Shown here one piece after another: positions 1 through 9,411 of a stretch of DNA of 64,000 nucleotides. The notes beneath the pieces are model-generated. The model was not told the DNA's origin. It did no database searches and saw nothing but the letters and a program-made list of their open reading frames with translations. The stretch's first letter is position 1; every line of letters begins with the position of its first letter. A program made the translations under genes and the position numbers. The DNA comes from Urechis unicinctus (taxonomy: Eukaryota > Annelida > Polychaeta > Xenopneusta > Urechidae). The stretch covers positions 33,877,772 through 33,941,771 of the forward strand of contig CM067348.1 of assembly GCA_034190875.2 (NCBI GenBank), in the 5' to 3' direction.

Positions 1-1257
1 GTTACTTGCGAGGCTGAGAAAGACTTCCAAGTGCGTAGTATGTCCGCCAACGGAACTCTTGTCGGTCCCGATAAATGTCCAATCGGCTGGGTGCTGACAT
101 ACTACAACAGCAACCAGGCTCAATATACACATATATGAGCCAGCATGCTAGGCTTTGTGTACAACAAGGCTTCCAACCGGACGAAGTGGTGCGAAGTGGC
201 TACCGACTTCATCTACATCTACAAAGAAAGCCTATGCTAGCATCGCCACCGGGGCCCTACCTAGTCAGTGGCGAGATAAGGGCGATATACCCCAACAGGC
301 AGCCAATTATGCTTGTTAGTCTCCTAGTATAGAAATGCAGGTGGCATCTGGAAGCGAAGTTTCCACTGCATTCGCTGTCCCCTTCCATCTACAATCCCCT
401 GTCCACAAAGGAGCTCTCCTACCTGGCGGGTGGTGGTGGCAATGGAAAGACCACAAGGGCAATAGATCTATTCAAAGACGTCCAGCCGCTGGTGCTCACG
501 CCTACTCATCGCCTAGCCAAGAGCATGAGAGTGCGGGGCGAAGACGCACAAACCTATTATAGCTTCTTCCGGTGGTGTGGTGATAAAGACTGGTCACCAG
601 AAGTGATGGAGAAGAAGTGGATTCCTCAAGTCTTGATCTGGGATGAGATCTGCACTGTGTCTAGAGCCCAGCTCGAAATCTTCCTTTGGTGGCTGCTAGA
701 GAATGGCGCGCAGGTTGTATGCTGTGGGGACCCAGGACAGCCCCTTCCCATCTCTGGCGAGCCCCCACACTAAGAAACGGTGCTTACAGACTATAGGGCC
801 AAGTATCTGGCACAACAAAAATTAAAGAAATTCATGCCGCTCAAATCCAACACCACACAGTGTAGGCTGACACGGAAAGCAACGAACCTGTGGAAATGGG
901 ATGACTTTGTCCAGCAGTGGCATCCAGGGGATATGGTCCTAGCCTCACGTTAAAAAATACGCGACCAGATCATAGACATTCTCTTGGAACGGCACAGTTC
1001 TATTCCCCACGATGCCTGTGCCGCTAATATATCACCCAAAGAGCATTCGTCATCAGAATAGGCTTGTTGCCATACCCGGCGGTGGTAGTTCCAACCTTGT
1101 TTTCAACAACATGGTGCATGTGCTGCTCTCTGTGGTAGTAATGTCGGCCTGCCCCGAACCTGGCATCCTGTCAAAATGGCAATATGGTTATGGTTACAAT
1201 TCATAGCTCCTAGGGCCTTACCATCCAATCACCGCAAAAGGTGTGGCGTCGTCGTTA
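1..1257 (+). pseudogene. Superfamily 1 DNA helicase (RecD/Pif1-like), broken, 5' end outside window
   Basis: This is an ATP-driven DNA helicase of a Polinton-like element, expected to act in replication of the element. A Walker A motif (AGGGGNGKTT) reads at 426-455, followed in the same frame by the Walker B region VLIWDEIC and the motif III region VVCCGDPGQ inside the open stretch 492-773. Further down, other frames give LIYHPKSIRHQN (from 1012) and the motif V-type stretch VTIHSS, then a TAG stop at 1211, then GLTI and PQKVW, where recognisable sequence ends near 1250. The start lies left of the window, where frame 1 is open from base 1. At least three frame changes and one in-frame stop make it a pseudogene. 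The C-terminus is lost into a short 17-bp repeat. Confidence 0.75.
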
Positions 1258-1270
1258 AAGTATGGTGGTA

Positions 1271-1322
1271 GTATAGTATGGTTGGTGGGATAGTTTGGTT
1301 GGTGGTATAGTATGGTTGGTAC
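1271..1322. repeat. Three tandem copies of a 17-bp GTTGGTGG-type unit
   Basis: The pattern ATAGTATGGTTGGTGG repeats about three times with small changes. It sits exactly where recognisable helicase sequence stops, so it may mark a deletion or replication-slippage scar. Confidence 0.55.
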
Positions 1323-1341
1323 ACATACCATGTATTAAACT

Positions 1342-1940
1342 TTGGTGTTGGTACATGGTATACACCATGCAAAACAACAACAGCTATCTGAGAAACCAAT
1401 ACAAGAAATTCGCGATTTGCAAGGGAAGGTATCGGCGGAGCAGATTCGAAAAAACTATGGTACTGGTACTAGTAGACTCCATAGAATATTGAATACGGCA
1501 ACAAACTCTATGGAAGACTCCGAGAGTGGAAACAGCCCCAAAGAAATACTACCGCCCCAATATGGACTGGCCTTGCTGTACGATTTCTACTATACAATGT
1601 GAAATAAAAAGAAAATGTAGACGATATAGAAAAAAAGGCGGGCGATATAGAAAAAAAGGTAGACGATATTGCAGAATCCTTGGATGAGGAAATAGACGAC
1701 AATTTGTCGGTTCCGGAAGACGACATAGAAGAGGTTGGAACCAGTGAAGGAACCATTGTAGACCTAGCGTCGTTTTCGATAAGATTGCAAATGGCGGGAT
1801 ATGCAGGATTTGCCGCATTTCTTGCATGGAAGGTCTGGAAAATTACAAAGAACCACATGGAAGCCGCATCGAATTTCCTACCGGAACTGGCCACAACCCC
1901 CAAGCCTACCCCAATTCGGGACCCTTTCGACATGGAATAG
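1342..1940 (+). pseudogene. Small HTH-like protein with C-terminal membrane segment, frameshifted
   Basis: Two open stretches in different frames (1342-1602 and 1680-1940) look like one gene. The first contains EIRDLQGKVSAEQIRKNYG followed by GTSRLHRI, which has the look of a helix-turn-helix (short helix, turn, recognition helix). The second begins with an acidic stretch (MDEEIDDNLSVPEDDIEE) and has one likely transmembrane helix around AGYAGFAAFLAWKVW, followed by a short basic and proline-containing tail. The stretch between them (1603-1679) is out of frame. It lies just after the helicase on the same strand. A DNA-binding or minor virion membrane role is inference; I know similar small unnamed proteins from related elements but no tested function. 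Confidence 0.5.
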
Positions 1941-1947
1941 TGCAAAC

Positions 1948-2256
1948 TTAAAGCTGTTTGAGCACCTGTGGAAAGATTTGTCTATATCGTTTTTCTGGCC
2001 AGTGTAGCACGTCGCGTTCCCCCTTAGAACCACATGATATGCAAATCTGCGAACTCGAAATGGTTGCGCGTCCGCAGTGTATACAGGAGGCCGATGGCTT
2101 AACCTTGTGCTTGCTTGCTTGCCACCGGTGCTGCTTGAAGTATTCAAATTTGCAAGCCTTTCCATATAGCTCATGTGACCCATATCTAGGCCATGCACAA
2201 GTGTTGATAGGGCGACGGGTAGGTTTCTGTAATCCACATGCCATTGTGTATACCAT
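1948..2256 (-). CDS. Zinc-ribbon-containing fragment of a Polinton gene
   Basis: On the minus strand an open frame of 102 codons carries two CxxC knuckles, CIHCG and CISCG, ten residues apart, which is the spacing of a zinc ribbon. Upstream in the same frame is a basic, aromatic-rich stretch (HELYGKACKFEYFKQHRW) that reads as protein rather than a shadow frame. The ATG at 2256 may not be the original start, since another minus-strand frame is open up to 2486 and could hold the N-terminal part. It lies downstream of the exonuclease on the same strand and converges with the helicase/HTH pair. Function is unknown; a nucleic-acid-binding or late-transcription role would be a guess. The plus-strand frames over the same bases look less protein-like. 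Confidence 0.4.
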   Translation of the reverse strand: MVYTMACGLQKPTRRPINTCAWPRYGSHELYGKACKFEYFKQHRWQASKHKVKPSASCIHCGRATISSSQICISCGSKGERDVLHWPEKRYRQIFPQVLKQL

Positions 2257-2731
2257 ATCATTAGTCTAAATGGTCCAATATGGTCACAGAGGAGCGGACC
2301 CGTTGTATAGAGGCTGGCTCGGTTCCAAACGAGGCTTGGGCTAAGGCTCGCCCAATGTAGGCTACAAATGTATGACAAGCTCTCAAAGAAGGTTGGCGCC
2401 CGAATAACAGTAACAACCCCTCGAGCCCCTCCCCTCAAACGGCAGTTACCCCTGTGCTGCTTGCTTGTATGTTTCTTCTGATCCAACTAGAACGCCAGCC
2501 TAAGCTAATTACAAAACCTCGAGTAGTATAGGAAATGATAGTCTGAGAACACTTAACCCAAATGAAAACTCAAACGACAGCGGGGGCAGGGGAAGGGAGT
2601 CATCCAACCAGCCAGCAACCATCATTCTAACGGACTAAGTTAGGGAAGCCATGTGTCGCGGGGGGGGGGGGGCAGGCAGCCATGAGTCGCAAGGGAACCG
2701 CCATTACCTATACTACCAACCTCCAGGGTTC

Positions 2732-3481
2732 TTATCCATAGAGGTCCTCAAGCGTAAACATTCTGGGGCCGGGACCACCTGTGTAAGTTCCATTTTTCAC
2801 GCGGTCGAGGTCCTCTATAAACTGGGTAACCTTAGCGTGGTTCTGCTCGATAAAGTCAGGATCAGGACAAGCGGTTATCAACCTCATCGTAAAGAGCTTC
2901 CAACAGTAGACAGCCCCCGTCGGCCTCTCTGCGGCCCCACCCGGTCTTCCCAGCCAAGGACCGTGATGCTCCTGTTCCACGTCCAGACAACTATTAAACC
3001 TTCCGTTCACGCTATAGTCGCCGTCTTTGAGGCGCTCAATCGACGCCCATCCCCAAGCCACCATCTCCTTATACTTCTTCCGATCCTTGTGATACACCTG
3101 GTACGCTTCAGCCCTCCCTAGGTCCTCAAAGGCGCACAACCTGAAGACGCAGTCGACAAACACCCCGATGGTCGCCACCGGACTGTGGTGCAACCCCAAC
3201 AGAACCTGAGGCTTATACATGTTTGGAATCACCCTCTCAGGACTCCGAGTGTAGGGGCACTTTATCTCGAGCAGCACAACCTCCTCAGGATGCCCCAGAC
3301 AGACAGCATCCACTCCACCCCCGGTCATCCCAGCCTGCCGGATCGGGAGCACACAAAAGCCATCCAGAGAGTAGGCCGTCGCATCACATATAGATATTGT
3401 TTCCGTAGACCTTGGTGTCGTACACCTTCTCCAATACCGCAATTGCATCCTCCTCAAAAGTCTGGCCCCTAGAGGCAGGGT
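2732..3481 (-). pseudogene. YqaJ-type (lambda exonuclease-like) viral recombinase nuclease, frameshifted
   Basis: This is a PD-(D/E)XK nuclease of the YqaJ viral recombinase family, which degrades one strand of double-stranded ends for single-strand annealing. The visible active-site series is GGGVDAVCL (catalytic Asp), then VVLLEIKCPY (the ExK pair), then YKPQVLLGL (the motif Gln), all inside the open frame ending at 2732. The preceding conserved segment, with TFEEDAIAVLEKVYDTK, reads in another frame at about 3396-3460 and runs into a TGA, so a frameshift splits the N-terminus from the catalytic core. The C-terminal 100 residues are intact but unassigned. It sits between the zinc-ribbon and coiled-coil fragments on the minus strand. 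Pairing of such a nuclease with an SF1 helicase fits a recombination-dependent replication module. Confidence 0.75.
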
Positions 3482-3499
3482 GCACTTAAGCAAACACCC

Positions 3500-3770
3500 T
3501 TGTTGCTAGTTTTTTTCAGTCAGCTTCTTACTATAGCTGCTGAAGTAGTTTTGTCCTATGATGGCGGAGTAGTCACTTCCTCCAACGCAGCCCTTCCTCA
3601 TGGTCTACCACTGGTCCGTATTTTGCTTGGCTCCAGTATGATTGTTCCAGAAAGATTTTATCGCCACCTCCATTATACCCCCCGGCCTCATTCTTTAAAT
3701 AGACAGTCGGTCGGCTGGTCTGGGGCTCTCCACTGTTTAAATAGACCGGCAACTGAATGTCTGTCTGCTA
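3500..3770 (-). other. Degraded stretch between coiled-coil and exonuclease fragments
   Basis: No convincing domain is visible. The minus-strand frames are short and interrupted, and I think this is the eroded linker or N-terminal part of the exonuclease gene. The plus-strand frame at 3500-3784 has no recognisable features and is likely a shadow. Confidence 0.35.
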
Positions 3771-3771
3771 A

Positions 3772-3971
3772 TAAGACCCTCTAAATGCTCCAATCGCTCC
3801 ATAAGATCATCATTCTTAGCCTCCAGATCTCTCAACAGTTCCACAAGGCCATCATACTTGGACTCCATATCACTCAGTTTGCACTCCAGGTCTATATTTC
3901 GTCTTTCATATAATCTAACATCAACTGTTTTACACCACCCTCATGTTCAGTAATACGCTCTTCTGTGTTCA
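3772..3971 (-). pseudogene. Coiled-coil protein fragment, frameshifted
   Basis: The minus strand starts with MNTEERITEHEGG at 3971 and after about 25 codons reaches a stop. The next frame continues with leucine heptads (IDLECKLSDMESKYDG, LVELLRDLEAKNDDLMERL) ending near 3772. This is a clear coiled coil broken by one frameshift. It may be a separate small gene or the N-terminal part of the exonuclease gene, which follows on the same strand. No enzymatic motif is visible. Confidence 0.5.
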
Positions 3972-4011
3972 TTTCTATACATTATACCCTTGTTTATTCA
4001 ACAGGCTGATT

Positions 4012-4095
4012 CATATGTGCACGTTATGATTGGCGGCTGTGATTTATATGTGTACGTTATGATCGGTGGCGTTTATATATGCACGTTATAATTAG
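4012..4095. repeat. Three short direct repeats containing CGTTAT
   Basis: ATATGTGCACGTTATGATTG, with GTGTACGTTATGATCGG and ATGCACGTTATAATTAG, are spaced about 30 to 36 bases apart just upstream (minus-strand sense) of the coiled-coil start. They could be a regulatory cluster or a decayed minisatellite. Confidence 0.45.
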
Positions 4096-4665
4096 AGCAC
4101 AAACCTGTGGCCACTAGTTTGCAGAGCATATTTAAGAAAATTAGTCGTTTCAAATGTAATTACCAGAAATCTAAAAAATTAACCTTGTATTGGAAGAGGC
4201 AGTCTATCCAAGTGGCATCCTTAATTTAGCGCTTTAGAGAGTGAACAGAGAGAGTGTTTTTGTGAACACCCATATTTGTGCTACGCTCAAGCTCTAATCC
4301 TTATATAGCATGAAGTTATCGTATTAAGATTGTCTCTTGGTATGACAATGCAGGGCTCGAGTTGTCAAGTGCCACTGCATTTGTGTATTGTATTGTATAT
4401 TATACTATATACATCTGCTCCTACTTCCAGTACTTATTACTAGTTATAGCACTAGGTATGAGTCACGTGGGGTAGTAGGCCTGGCCAGATAACATACAGC
4501 CCAATCTTCAGTGGTACACCCCACAGTGGAGGTGGGGTCGCAGGAAAATTCCGGGCCTGTGAAAAAAACTGGAGAGCAGATGTCATACCAGGGGGCTTTT
4601 GCACTTTTTCACACAACGTAAAAGTCTATGGGTTTATTCTATGTATTGAGGCGGGTCCATATCAT
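4096..4665. other. Intergenic stretch inside the Polinton block
   Basis: No protein-like frame on either strand. It is AT-rich at the left (4100-4450) and contains an imperfect CCACAGTGGAGGTGGGG stretch near 4530. I see no recognisable signal. Confidence 0.4.
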
Positions 4666-5277
4666 TCACAGTCTGCTTAATGGTAAAGAAGCACCCAATT
4701 TTTGTCTGATACCTTCCAATGCTTCGTCTTTTTCACGTTGGATGAGCACTTTTTTTTTTGTTTTTTTTCATCAATTGAAACAGTCTGGTACGCTTTTACA
4801 GATCTGGCCTTAATTTCGCCCGTCATTTTAGTATATTTTGTGACCTCAGCTAAAACGAGTTTACACTCATGATCCGAGATATTACCATCTTCAAGTGCTG
4901 TTGATACATGTCAGCAATGGTATTCAATTTAATCTTCGCTAGAATGCGGATCTGATCATGTTTTTTTCACCTTGATGCTTAGTCGGCGACTGACGAATTT
5001 TCCAGCAATTACAAGTAACCCACAAGCAGCCCCAGTAGCCCCCAACACTGAAGCAATAGGGGCAGCAACCACCGTAGACATCAGACCTACACCACTTGCG
5101 CCAAGACACATACCCACAGCAACTAAAGCAGTGTCTACAGCGTCCACTGAGTTTACTGCACACTTAAATTTTTTATACATAGCACAATATTTTTCCATTT
5201 CTTTCTCAAGGTATTGCATTCAGCCGATAGGAGTGGCCTGGATTCTCATCAGGTGGCACAGTTGGTTGTTGTTTCAT
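4666..5277 (-). pseudogene. Hydrophobic membrane protein of Polinton-like elements, frameshifted
   Basis: The likely start is the ATG at 5277 (MKQQPTVPPDENPG). A frameshift near 5215 leads to the long frame with LEKEMEKYCAMYKKF, then a glycine/alanine/valine-rich hydrophobic region of about 45 residues (TALVAVGMCLGASGVG, VVAAPIASVLGATG) able to form two membrane helices, then a basic turn. A second frameshift near 4960, in a run of T, leads to an alpha-helical charged C-terminus (ALEDGNISDHECKLVLAEV) ending at a TGA at 4668-4666. I recognise this layout from unnamed proteins of related elements; a virion or virus-induced membrane role is inference. It lies just downstream of the fibre-like gene with only a few bases between. 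Confidence 0.6.
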
Positions 5278-5284
5278 ACTTCCG

Positions 5285-5924
5285 TTATAAGTCAAGTTCA
5301 ATAAGGAGTGATACTACAGTCCAAGTCGTCCCCCTGTTTTGAGTGGTTGTATAAAAGTTAATAACGTTGTCTTGTTCTAGCTGCAAAGGCTGGTCTAAAG
5401 TTATTACAACAGCCTGTTGGTCAGCAGGCTTACTTATTCCTACCACTTGATTCGTTCCATTAATAACAGGAACGACTGTTATAGCAGCAGTATCAGCACC
5501 CACACCAGAAGACAACCCCATACGAATGATCCTACCATTGGATAACATGGCATATCCACAGCTTGAGTCTTGTGAGTCTCGACCCTAGCCCCATGGCCAA
5601 ACGACCACTCATGTCCTCTGCGAAGGGGGCCACTTGCTTCTGCCCAAATAGTAATGAGATGTTTCGTTTGGGAGCTTATGTGTTCTCTCAGGTCCCTGCG
5701 ATGCTGTCTGTGTCTGTCATCAACATACTTTCTATTAACAGCGATATTGGGTCTCCCAACTGAACGATTTTATTATCTCCCATTTCAAGGTCGCCAGTCA
5801 TAGTACCGCCACCTTTATCCATTTTTTGTGAGTCTACATAGGTCTTTGTTGCATATTTGGAGAGGTCGGCGCTGCCCTGATCCGTTTTCAGTTGAGTTCC
5901 ATAAATACTCACCTTTATTGACAT
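5285..5924 (-). pseudogene. Fibre/spike-like structural protein, frameshifted
   Basis: The ATG at 5924 opens a phage-tail-fibre-like N-terminal region: MSIKVSIYGTQLKTD, then DLSKYATKTYVDSQ and MTGDLEMGDNKIVQLGDP, the repeat style seen in trimeric fibre shafts. A different frame across about 5550-5690 gives TKHLITIWAEASGPL, and the frame 5285-5548 gives NGRIIRMGLSSGVG and a beta-rich end finishing VVSLLIELDL. I read these as one protein with shaft and C-terminal head, broken by two frameshifts. The likely role is attachment to the host cell, by analogy with other double-jelly-roll viruses; that is inference. Compared with typical fibres the shaft is short, so repeats may be deleted. Confidence 0.6.
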
Positions 5925-6537
5925 ATTGTATATTGAAGAACAACGCCAATAGGAAGATCGTGATTGTTCAATAAACGTCCCTTATTATCCCTTATCTGAA
6001 CCTTCAACTCATTCACGGCTCCAACAGTAACACGTTTTGACACAGGATTAGCAATCTTTGTGGTTATGATATCACCAAAAGAGCAGCCCCCACAGCCCAC
6101 AATTACAAGAAGCGTAGTGGGCGCACCATCAAGCATGTTGTGCGTGGCACTGACTTGATCGAGGTGGACATAAAGTGGGTTAAAGACGCTAAAGTTGACG
6201 GGCGTGAGGGCATCGTGACGACCTGAAGGAATCCATCCTCCACTCAGACCCTTATCAAGACCCAACATTTTTAACACACTGTCTCCACATTGTAAAGCCC
6301 AGTCATCAGGAATTGAGAGGTGGTAGTCCCATCATGAGCATTATTCGCCAAAGTAAGCCCTAGAGCTGTAAATTCATCCTGCAGAAGTTTGAAGGTATAG
6401 AGGCCAGGGGATAAAATAACTCCTTCTTGTTTTCCTGTAGAAATTTGCCCTGTTACAATGGTCATCTCTAATTCAATGTTATACCAGCCCATAGTATACG
6501 TGATTGACCTAAGACCTACGTATAGATCACCTGCACT
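5915..6537 (-). pseudogene. Penton-like minor capsid protein, N-terminus fused to upstream gene
   Basis: The beta-rich N-terminal part (DLYVGLRSITYTMGWYN, then SPGLYTFKLLQDEF) sits at the end of the fused frame 7170-6271, from about residue 212. The rest is in the frame 6277-5915: LTPVNFSVFNPLYVHLDQ, SATHNMLDGAPTTLLVIVG, then VNELKVQIRDNKGRLLNN and PIGVVLQYTI. Alternating hydrophobic strands and position next to other capsid genes suggest a jelly-roll minor capsid (vertex) protein. The two frames overlap by seven bases (6271-6277), so a one-base slip joins them. It has lost its own start because a deletion fused it to the neighbouring coiled-coil gene. Penton assignment is by position and fold style, not by a unique motif. 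Confidence 0.55.
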
Positions 6538-7170
6538 ATTCTCAATAGGATTTTGCAGGGACACTACCAGAGTCAAGATTGCCAATCCAACCGCAGTGAG
6601 TATGGAGGCGATCGTTATACATTGCTCCCGGAACAGGGTGCGCACACGCTCAGCTAGCGTCTTGTCCTCGTTAAGAATTCTATCGATCGTGTCCCTGATG
6701 CGATTAATCTGGGTTTGCAGATGTTCGCGGTTTATAGATGCAGCCTCAACACGGACACGGTGCAGTTCCTGCAGATCTACGAGCTTAGTTGCTTGGAATC
6801 TCCATGAGTCACTTTCACCCCTCCCCCTCTCATCCAACCATACCATTTTGGCCTTCCGAGCTGCCATATCCTTTTCTATCTCAGTTATCTGAGCTAGGTT
6901 GTTGACCAGCTCACCCCTCATAGCCTTGTCAAGTCCTATAAGCTCTGTGAGGGGTAGTTCATTGTCTGTTTGTGTACCTAGGTCTTGGATGGTATTATGA
7001 ACGTCCTCTATAAAGCTTGTTTCTACCGCGCCATCCCCCGTCCCGGAAATGGCTTCAGGGCCCCTCATTTCTAAATTCTCTGCAGCTTTAGCAGCTGCTT
7101 TGTCAACGCCTTGGAGGGCTGTTGCTCTCTTTCGTGACACTGCTTTTCGGGACCACCCAGTGAACCCCAA
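6538..7170 (-). pseudogene. Coiled-coil membrane protein (central and C-terminal part), fused in frame to minor capsid gene
   Basis: Residues 1-210 of the frame starting at 7170 hold an acidic region, then GLDKAMRGELVNNLAQITEI, a long charged coiled coil (residues about 85-180), the segment DKTLAERVRTLFREQCITI, and a single transmembrane helix around residues 184-205 (ASILTAVGLAILTLVVSL). This coiled coil plus membrane anchor is a widely shared unnamed protein of related elements in aquatic invertebrates. Right after the membrane helix the frame runs into the minor capsid gene, which I read as an in-frame deletion fusion. The N-terminal part of the protein lies in 7256-7546. The ATG at 7170 is probably internal, not the true start. 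Confidence 0.6.
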
Positions 7171-7255
7171 ACCATCACGGACGGCCGTAGGCCCCTGTCT
7201 GCTAGCCAGTGTTTGAAGTGAAAGCGGGGCCTTAGAGTGTAATACTTAGGTCAGG

Positions 7256-7546
7256 TTAGTCCTTCAAATGTAACTCTCCTCTAACAAGTTCAAACTTTGT
7301 ATAATCGCGGCCGAGAGACAGTGTGTAACCCTTTTCAGTCAATGCATCGTAACAATCATTGACAGCGCCTATAACGAGTCGGCCTTCCTGCGGTATAGAC
7401 CGATCCATCCCAATGCCCCCTTCTATTACAGGTGGGAAAGCGGCCCGTGGGGGAGTCTCATCCTCTCCTCCTACGGGCCAATCCTCATCCTCTCTTCCAG
7501 GGTCTTCCTCCACTACGTCATCAAATGCTGGGTTATCAAACTCCAT
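7256..7546 (-). pseudogene. Acidic N-terminal part of the coiled-coil membrane protein
   Basis: From the ATG at 7546 the minus strand reads an acidic leader (MEFDNPAFDDVVEEDPGR), a proline-rich stretch and then DCYDALTEKGYTLSLGRDY followed by a short lysine/leucine end. Its start faces the major capsid gene across 40 bases. I read it as the N-terminus of the protein whose central part is at 7170-6538. The 85 bases between (7171-7255) are out of frame and contain stops. It could instead be an independent 96-residue protein. Confidence 0.5.
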
Positions 7547-7586
7547 GTCTATGTGTTAAAGATATAACTGCAATTAAGAATTCAAC
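7547..7586. promoter_or_regulatory. Short divergent intergenic region between capsid-related genes
   Basis: Only 40 bases separate the minus-strand start at 7546 from the major capsid ATG at 7587. The stretch is AT-rich (AAAGATATAACTGCAATTAA) and is the only place where promoters for both late gene blocks could lie. No specific factor site is recognised. Confidence 0.4.
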
Positions 7587-8847
7587 ATGACGAGTACTTA
7601 CGGACGCAAACTAAACCCACACCGCCGGATACGCAAATCCCTAGGGTTAAAGGGCGTGCGGCAGTCCGTAGTTATTACAAACAATCCTAGCACTATTGAT
7701 CAGAACCAACAGCTGTTGGTTCGCTTTCCCAATCTAGGTGCAGCACGGCTGGCCTTTACAATCACGCTGACCTCGACTGATGTTAACCGCAGCATTGTGC
7801 AAAACCTGGGTCGCGCCGTGGTTAAGAAAATGACAATCAAGATTTCTGGCAATGAGGTTATGACAACGATGTGTACCACTGTTACCACGACTTGTGGCGG
7901 ACTGTACAGGAGAGACAGGGCCTCCAGTACCAGGGCATTGACACATCAGATTACAGAAACACAACAAAGATACGACTGGGGGCAGGAGACAAGGATGAGA
8001 CCGAGGAAGAAGACAAGGTCGTAGCCGATGTGTATAGTAACAGGTTCTACGTTCCGCTTGACTTTGAACTCCTCGAGAGCCACATGCCATTCTACCAGAG
8101 CGCGCTTAATGACACATTGGAATACGAGCTCACGTTCAACGACTACAACCGCGTAATTCACACAACAGGCGACACCGCTGCCAGCTACAAAATTGATGGC
8201 ATCTCGCTGGAGTATGACATGGTTACCCAAACAGAGTTTACCCACATGATACGCACCCAGTACACAGGTCGGCTCTCGATTCTGTATGAACGTGTTCTTC
8301 GTCACAGAAAGCTTGGATACAATAAAAGAGATACACTGTGGAACATCTATCTGAACGTGCCGGACTCGCAGCATGAAGGGCATCCTACTGCTCTTTGAAG
8401 ACCCCCAGGGTGCCTCTTTCGCCAGGAAAACAGAGTCGCTCTACAACCCAAAGATTACGAAGGATGAGGTGACTATTGAGGGCATCCCCAATCAGCTCTA
8501 TGCCCAGGGCATGCGTGGCTACCAGCAGTGGGACGAGGTGAAGAAGGCCTTTGCAGCAACGAGTAAACGAGACCCCAGTGTAGCAATAGTAGTAAAAGAC
8601 TTAGCATTATCGGACGTGTCCCTAGGAGAATACCTAACCAGTAAGTATGCTCTGTGGCTCGACTTAAGGATGAGTGATGACGACCAGCTGCATGGTTGTG
8701 GTAGGGCCGTGGAGAATGCGTCTGAGGGTGTCACCATTCGGTTCACAAAAAAGGCAGAGGCGGCCGGTGCATTGAATCTATATTTATATTGTTATGGATG
8801 CACAGCTTAACATTAAAGATGGCAGGTTCGTCAGCGCTGTCTACTAA
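7587..8847 (+). pseudogene. Major capsid protein, double-jelly-roll type, frameshifted
   Basis: This is the best-preserved capsid gene. It starts at the ATG at 7587 with a basic N-terminus (YGRKLNPHRRIRKSLG) and a first beta domain (LLVRFPNLGAARLAFTITL, NRSIVQNLGRAVVKKMTIKI). A frameshift near 7860 leads to DVYHCYHDLWRTVQERQG, LLESHMPFYQSALNDTLEY and ISLEYDMVTQ. A second, near 8370, leads to MKGILLLFEDPQG, IPNQLYAQGMRGYQQWDE and YALWLDLRMSDDDQL. A third, near 8795, gives the last residues up to a TAA at 8845-8847. The length, near 420 residues, and beta-rich two-part layout fit the small double-jelly-roll capsid proteins of Polintons and relatives, which build the icosahedral shell. Only frameshifts, no in-frame stops, interrupt it. 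Fold assignment needs a structure prediction. Confidence 0.7.
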
Positions 8848-8857
8848 CAAGGATTTG

Positions 8858-9305
8858 ATGAAACCGAAAAATGAGTTTACATTTCCAGATGGTCCCTGTT
8901 CGGCAATTGTTTGTGGGCAGACAGGGTGTGGGAGCGGCTCCATGACCACTTGAGGGCTTTCTACCACTGCTTCAAGGGCGAGCCTACCCTCTTCATCATC
9001 GATGACTGTTCGGCAACAAAGCCCTAACCAAGAAGAAAGACATGTTATCCGAACTGGCTTTTAGCGGCCGCCATGCGCAGCAAAGTGTCTGGGTCCTCAC
9101 CCAGAAATTCAACTCTGTGCTGAAGGATTTACGTGAACAGACCCATTGGATGGCACTTTTCCACACCAAGGATCGTGACTCATTTGAAGACGCCCTATGA
9201 GAGAATGATGTGGAACTTACCATAGTACACCATCTACTAGCAAAGACCAAGCACGCAAAACTGATGCTGAAGACTGATCAACCTACTGGATATGCTGTCA
9301 ATTGA
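8858..9305 (+). pseudogene. A32-type (FtsK/HerA) DNA packaging ATPase, internally deleted
   Basis: The genome-packaging ATPase of the element. From the ATG at 8858 it reads NEFTFPDGPCSAIVCGQTG, with the Walker A loop damaged (GCGSGS, the usual lysine lost), then hits a TGA. After a frame change come GEPTLFIIDDC (Walker B), KKKDMLSELAFSGRHAQQS and VWVLTQKFNSVLKDLREQ, then KDRDSFEDAL, another stop (TGA within 9198-9200), and TKHAKLMLKTDQPT up to the TGA at 9303-9305. The segment normally lying between Walker A and Walker B is missing, so roughly 40-50 residues have been deleted. It directly follows the major capsid gene, as in related elements. Confidence 0.7.
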
Positions 9306-9393
9306 GGTGATTTTGGCTTTAATAGCAGCCGCTACTTCAGTAACCAATTTAGGTTTCTTTATCTAGGGAGCAGTGCAATATAATAGATTTTGA
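9292..9393 (+). pseudogene. Very small membrane peptide with in-frame stop
   Basis: The ATG at 9292 overlaps the end of the ATPase and gives MLSIEVILALIAAATSVTNL and a few further hydrophobic residues, then a TAG at 9364 and a second stop at 9391. One transmembrane helix of about 20 residues is evident. Position and size fit a small virion membrane protein of the element. With only 33 codons and one internal stop it could also be chance. Confidence 0.4.
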
Positions 9394-9411
9394 AGGTGTT
9401 TACGTATATTC

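Noticed and set aside
1508-1945. Serine/phenylalanine-rich minus frames of 92-145 codons
   Set aside because: They are shadows of the plus-strand HTH/membrane protein and consist of reverse-translated acidic and lysine repeats.
6458-6892. 144-codon plus frame
   Set aside because: Shadow of the minus-strand coiled-coil membrane protein, which has clear protein features.
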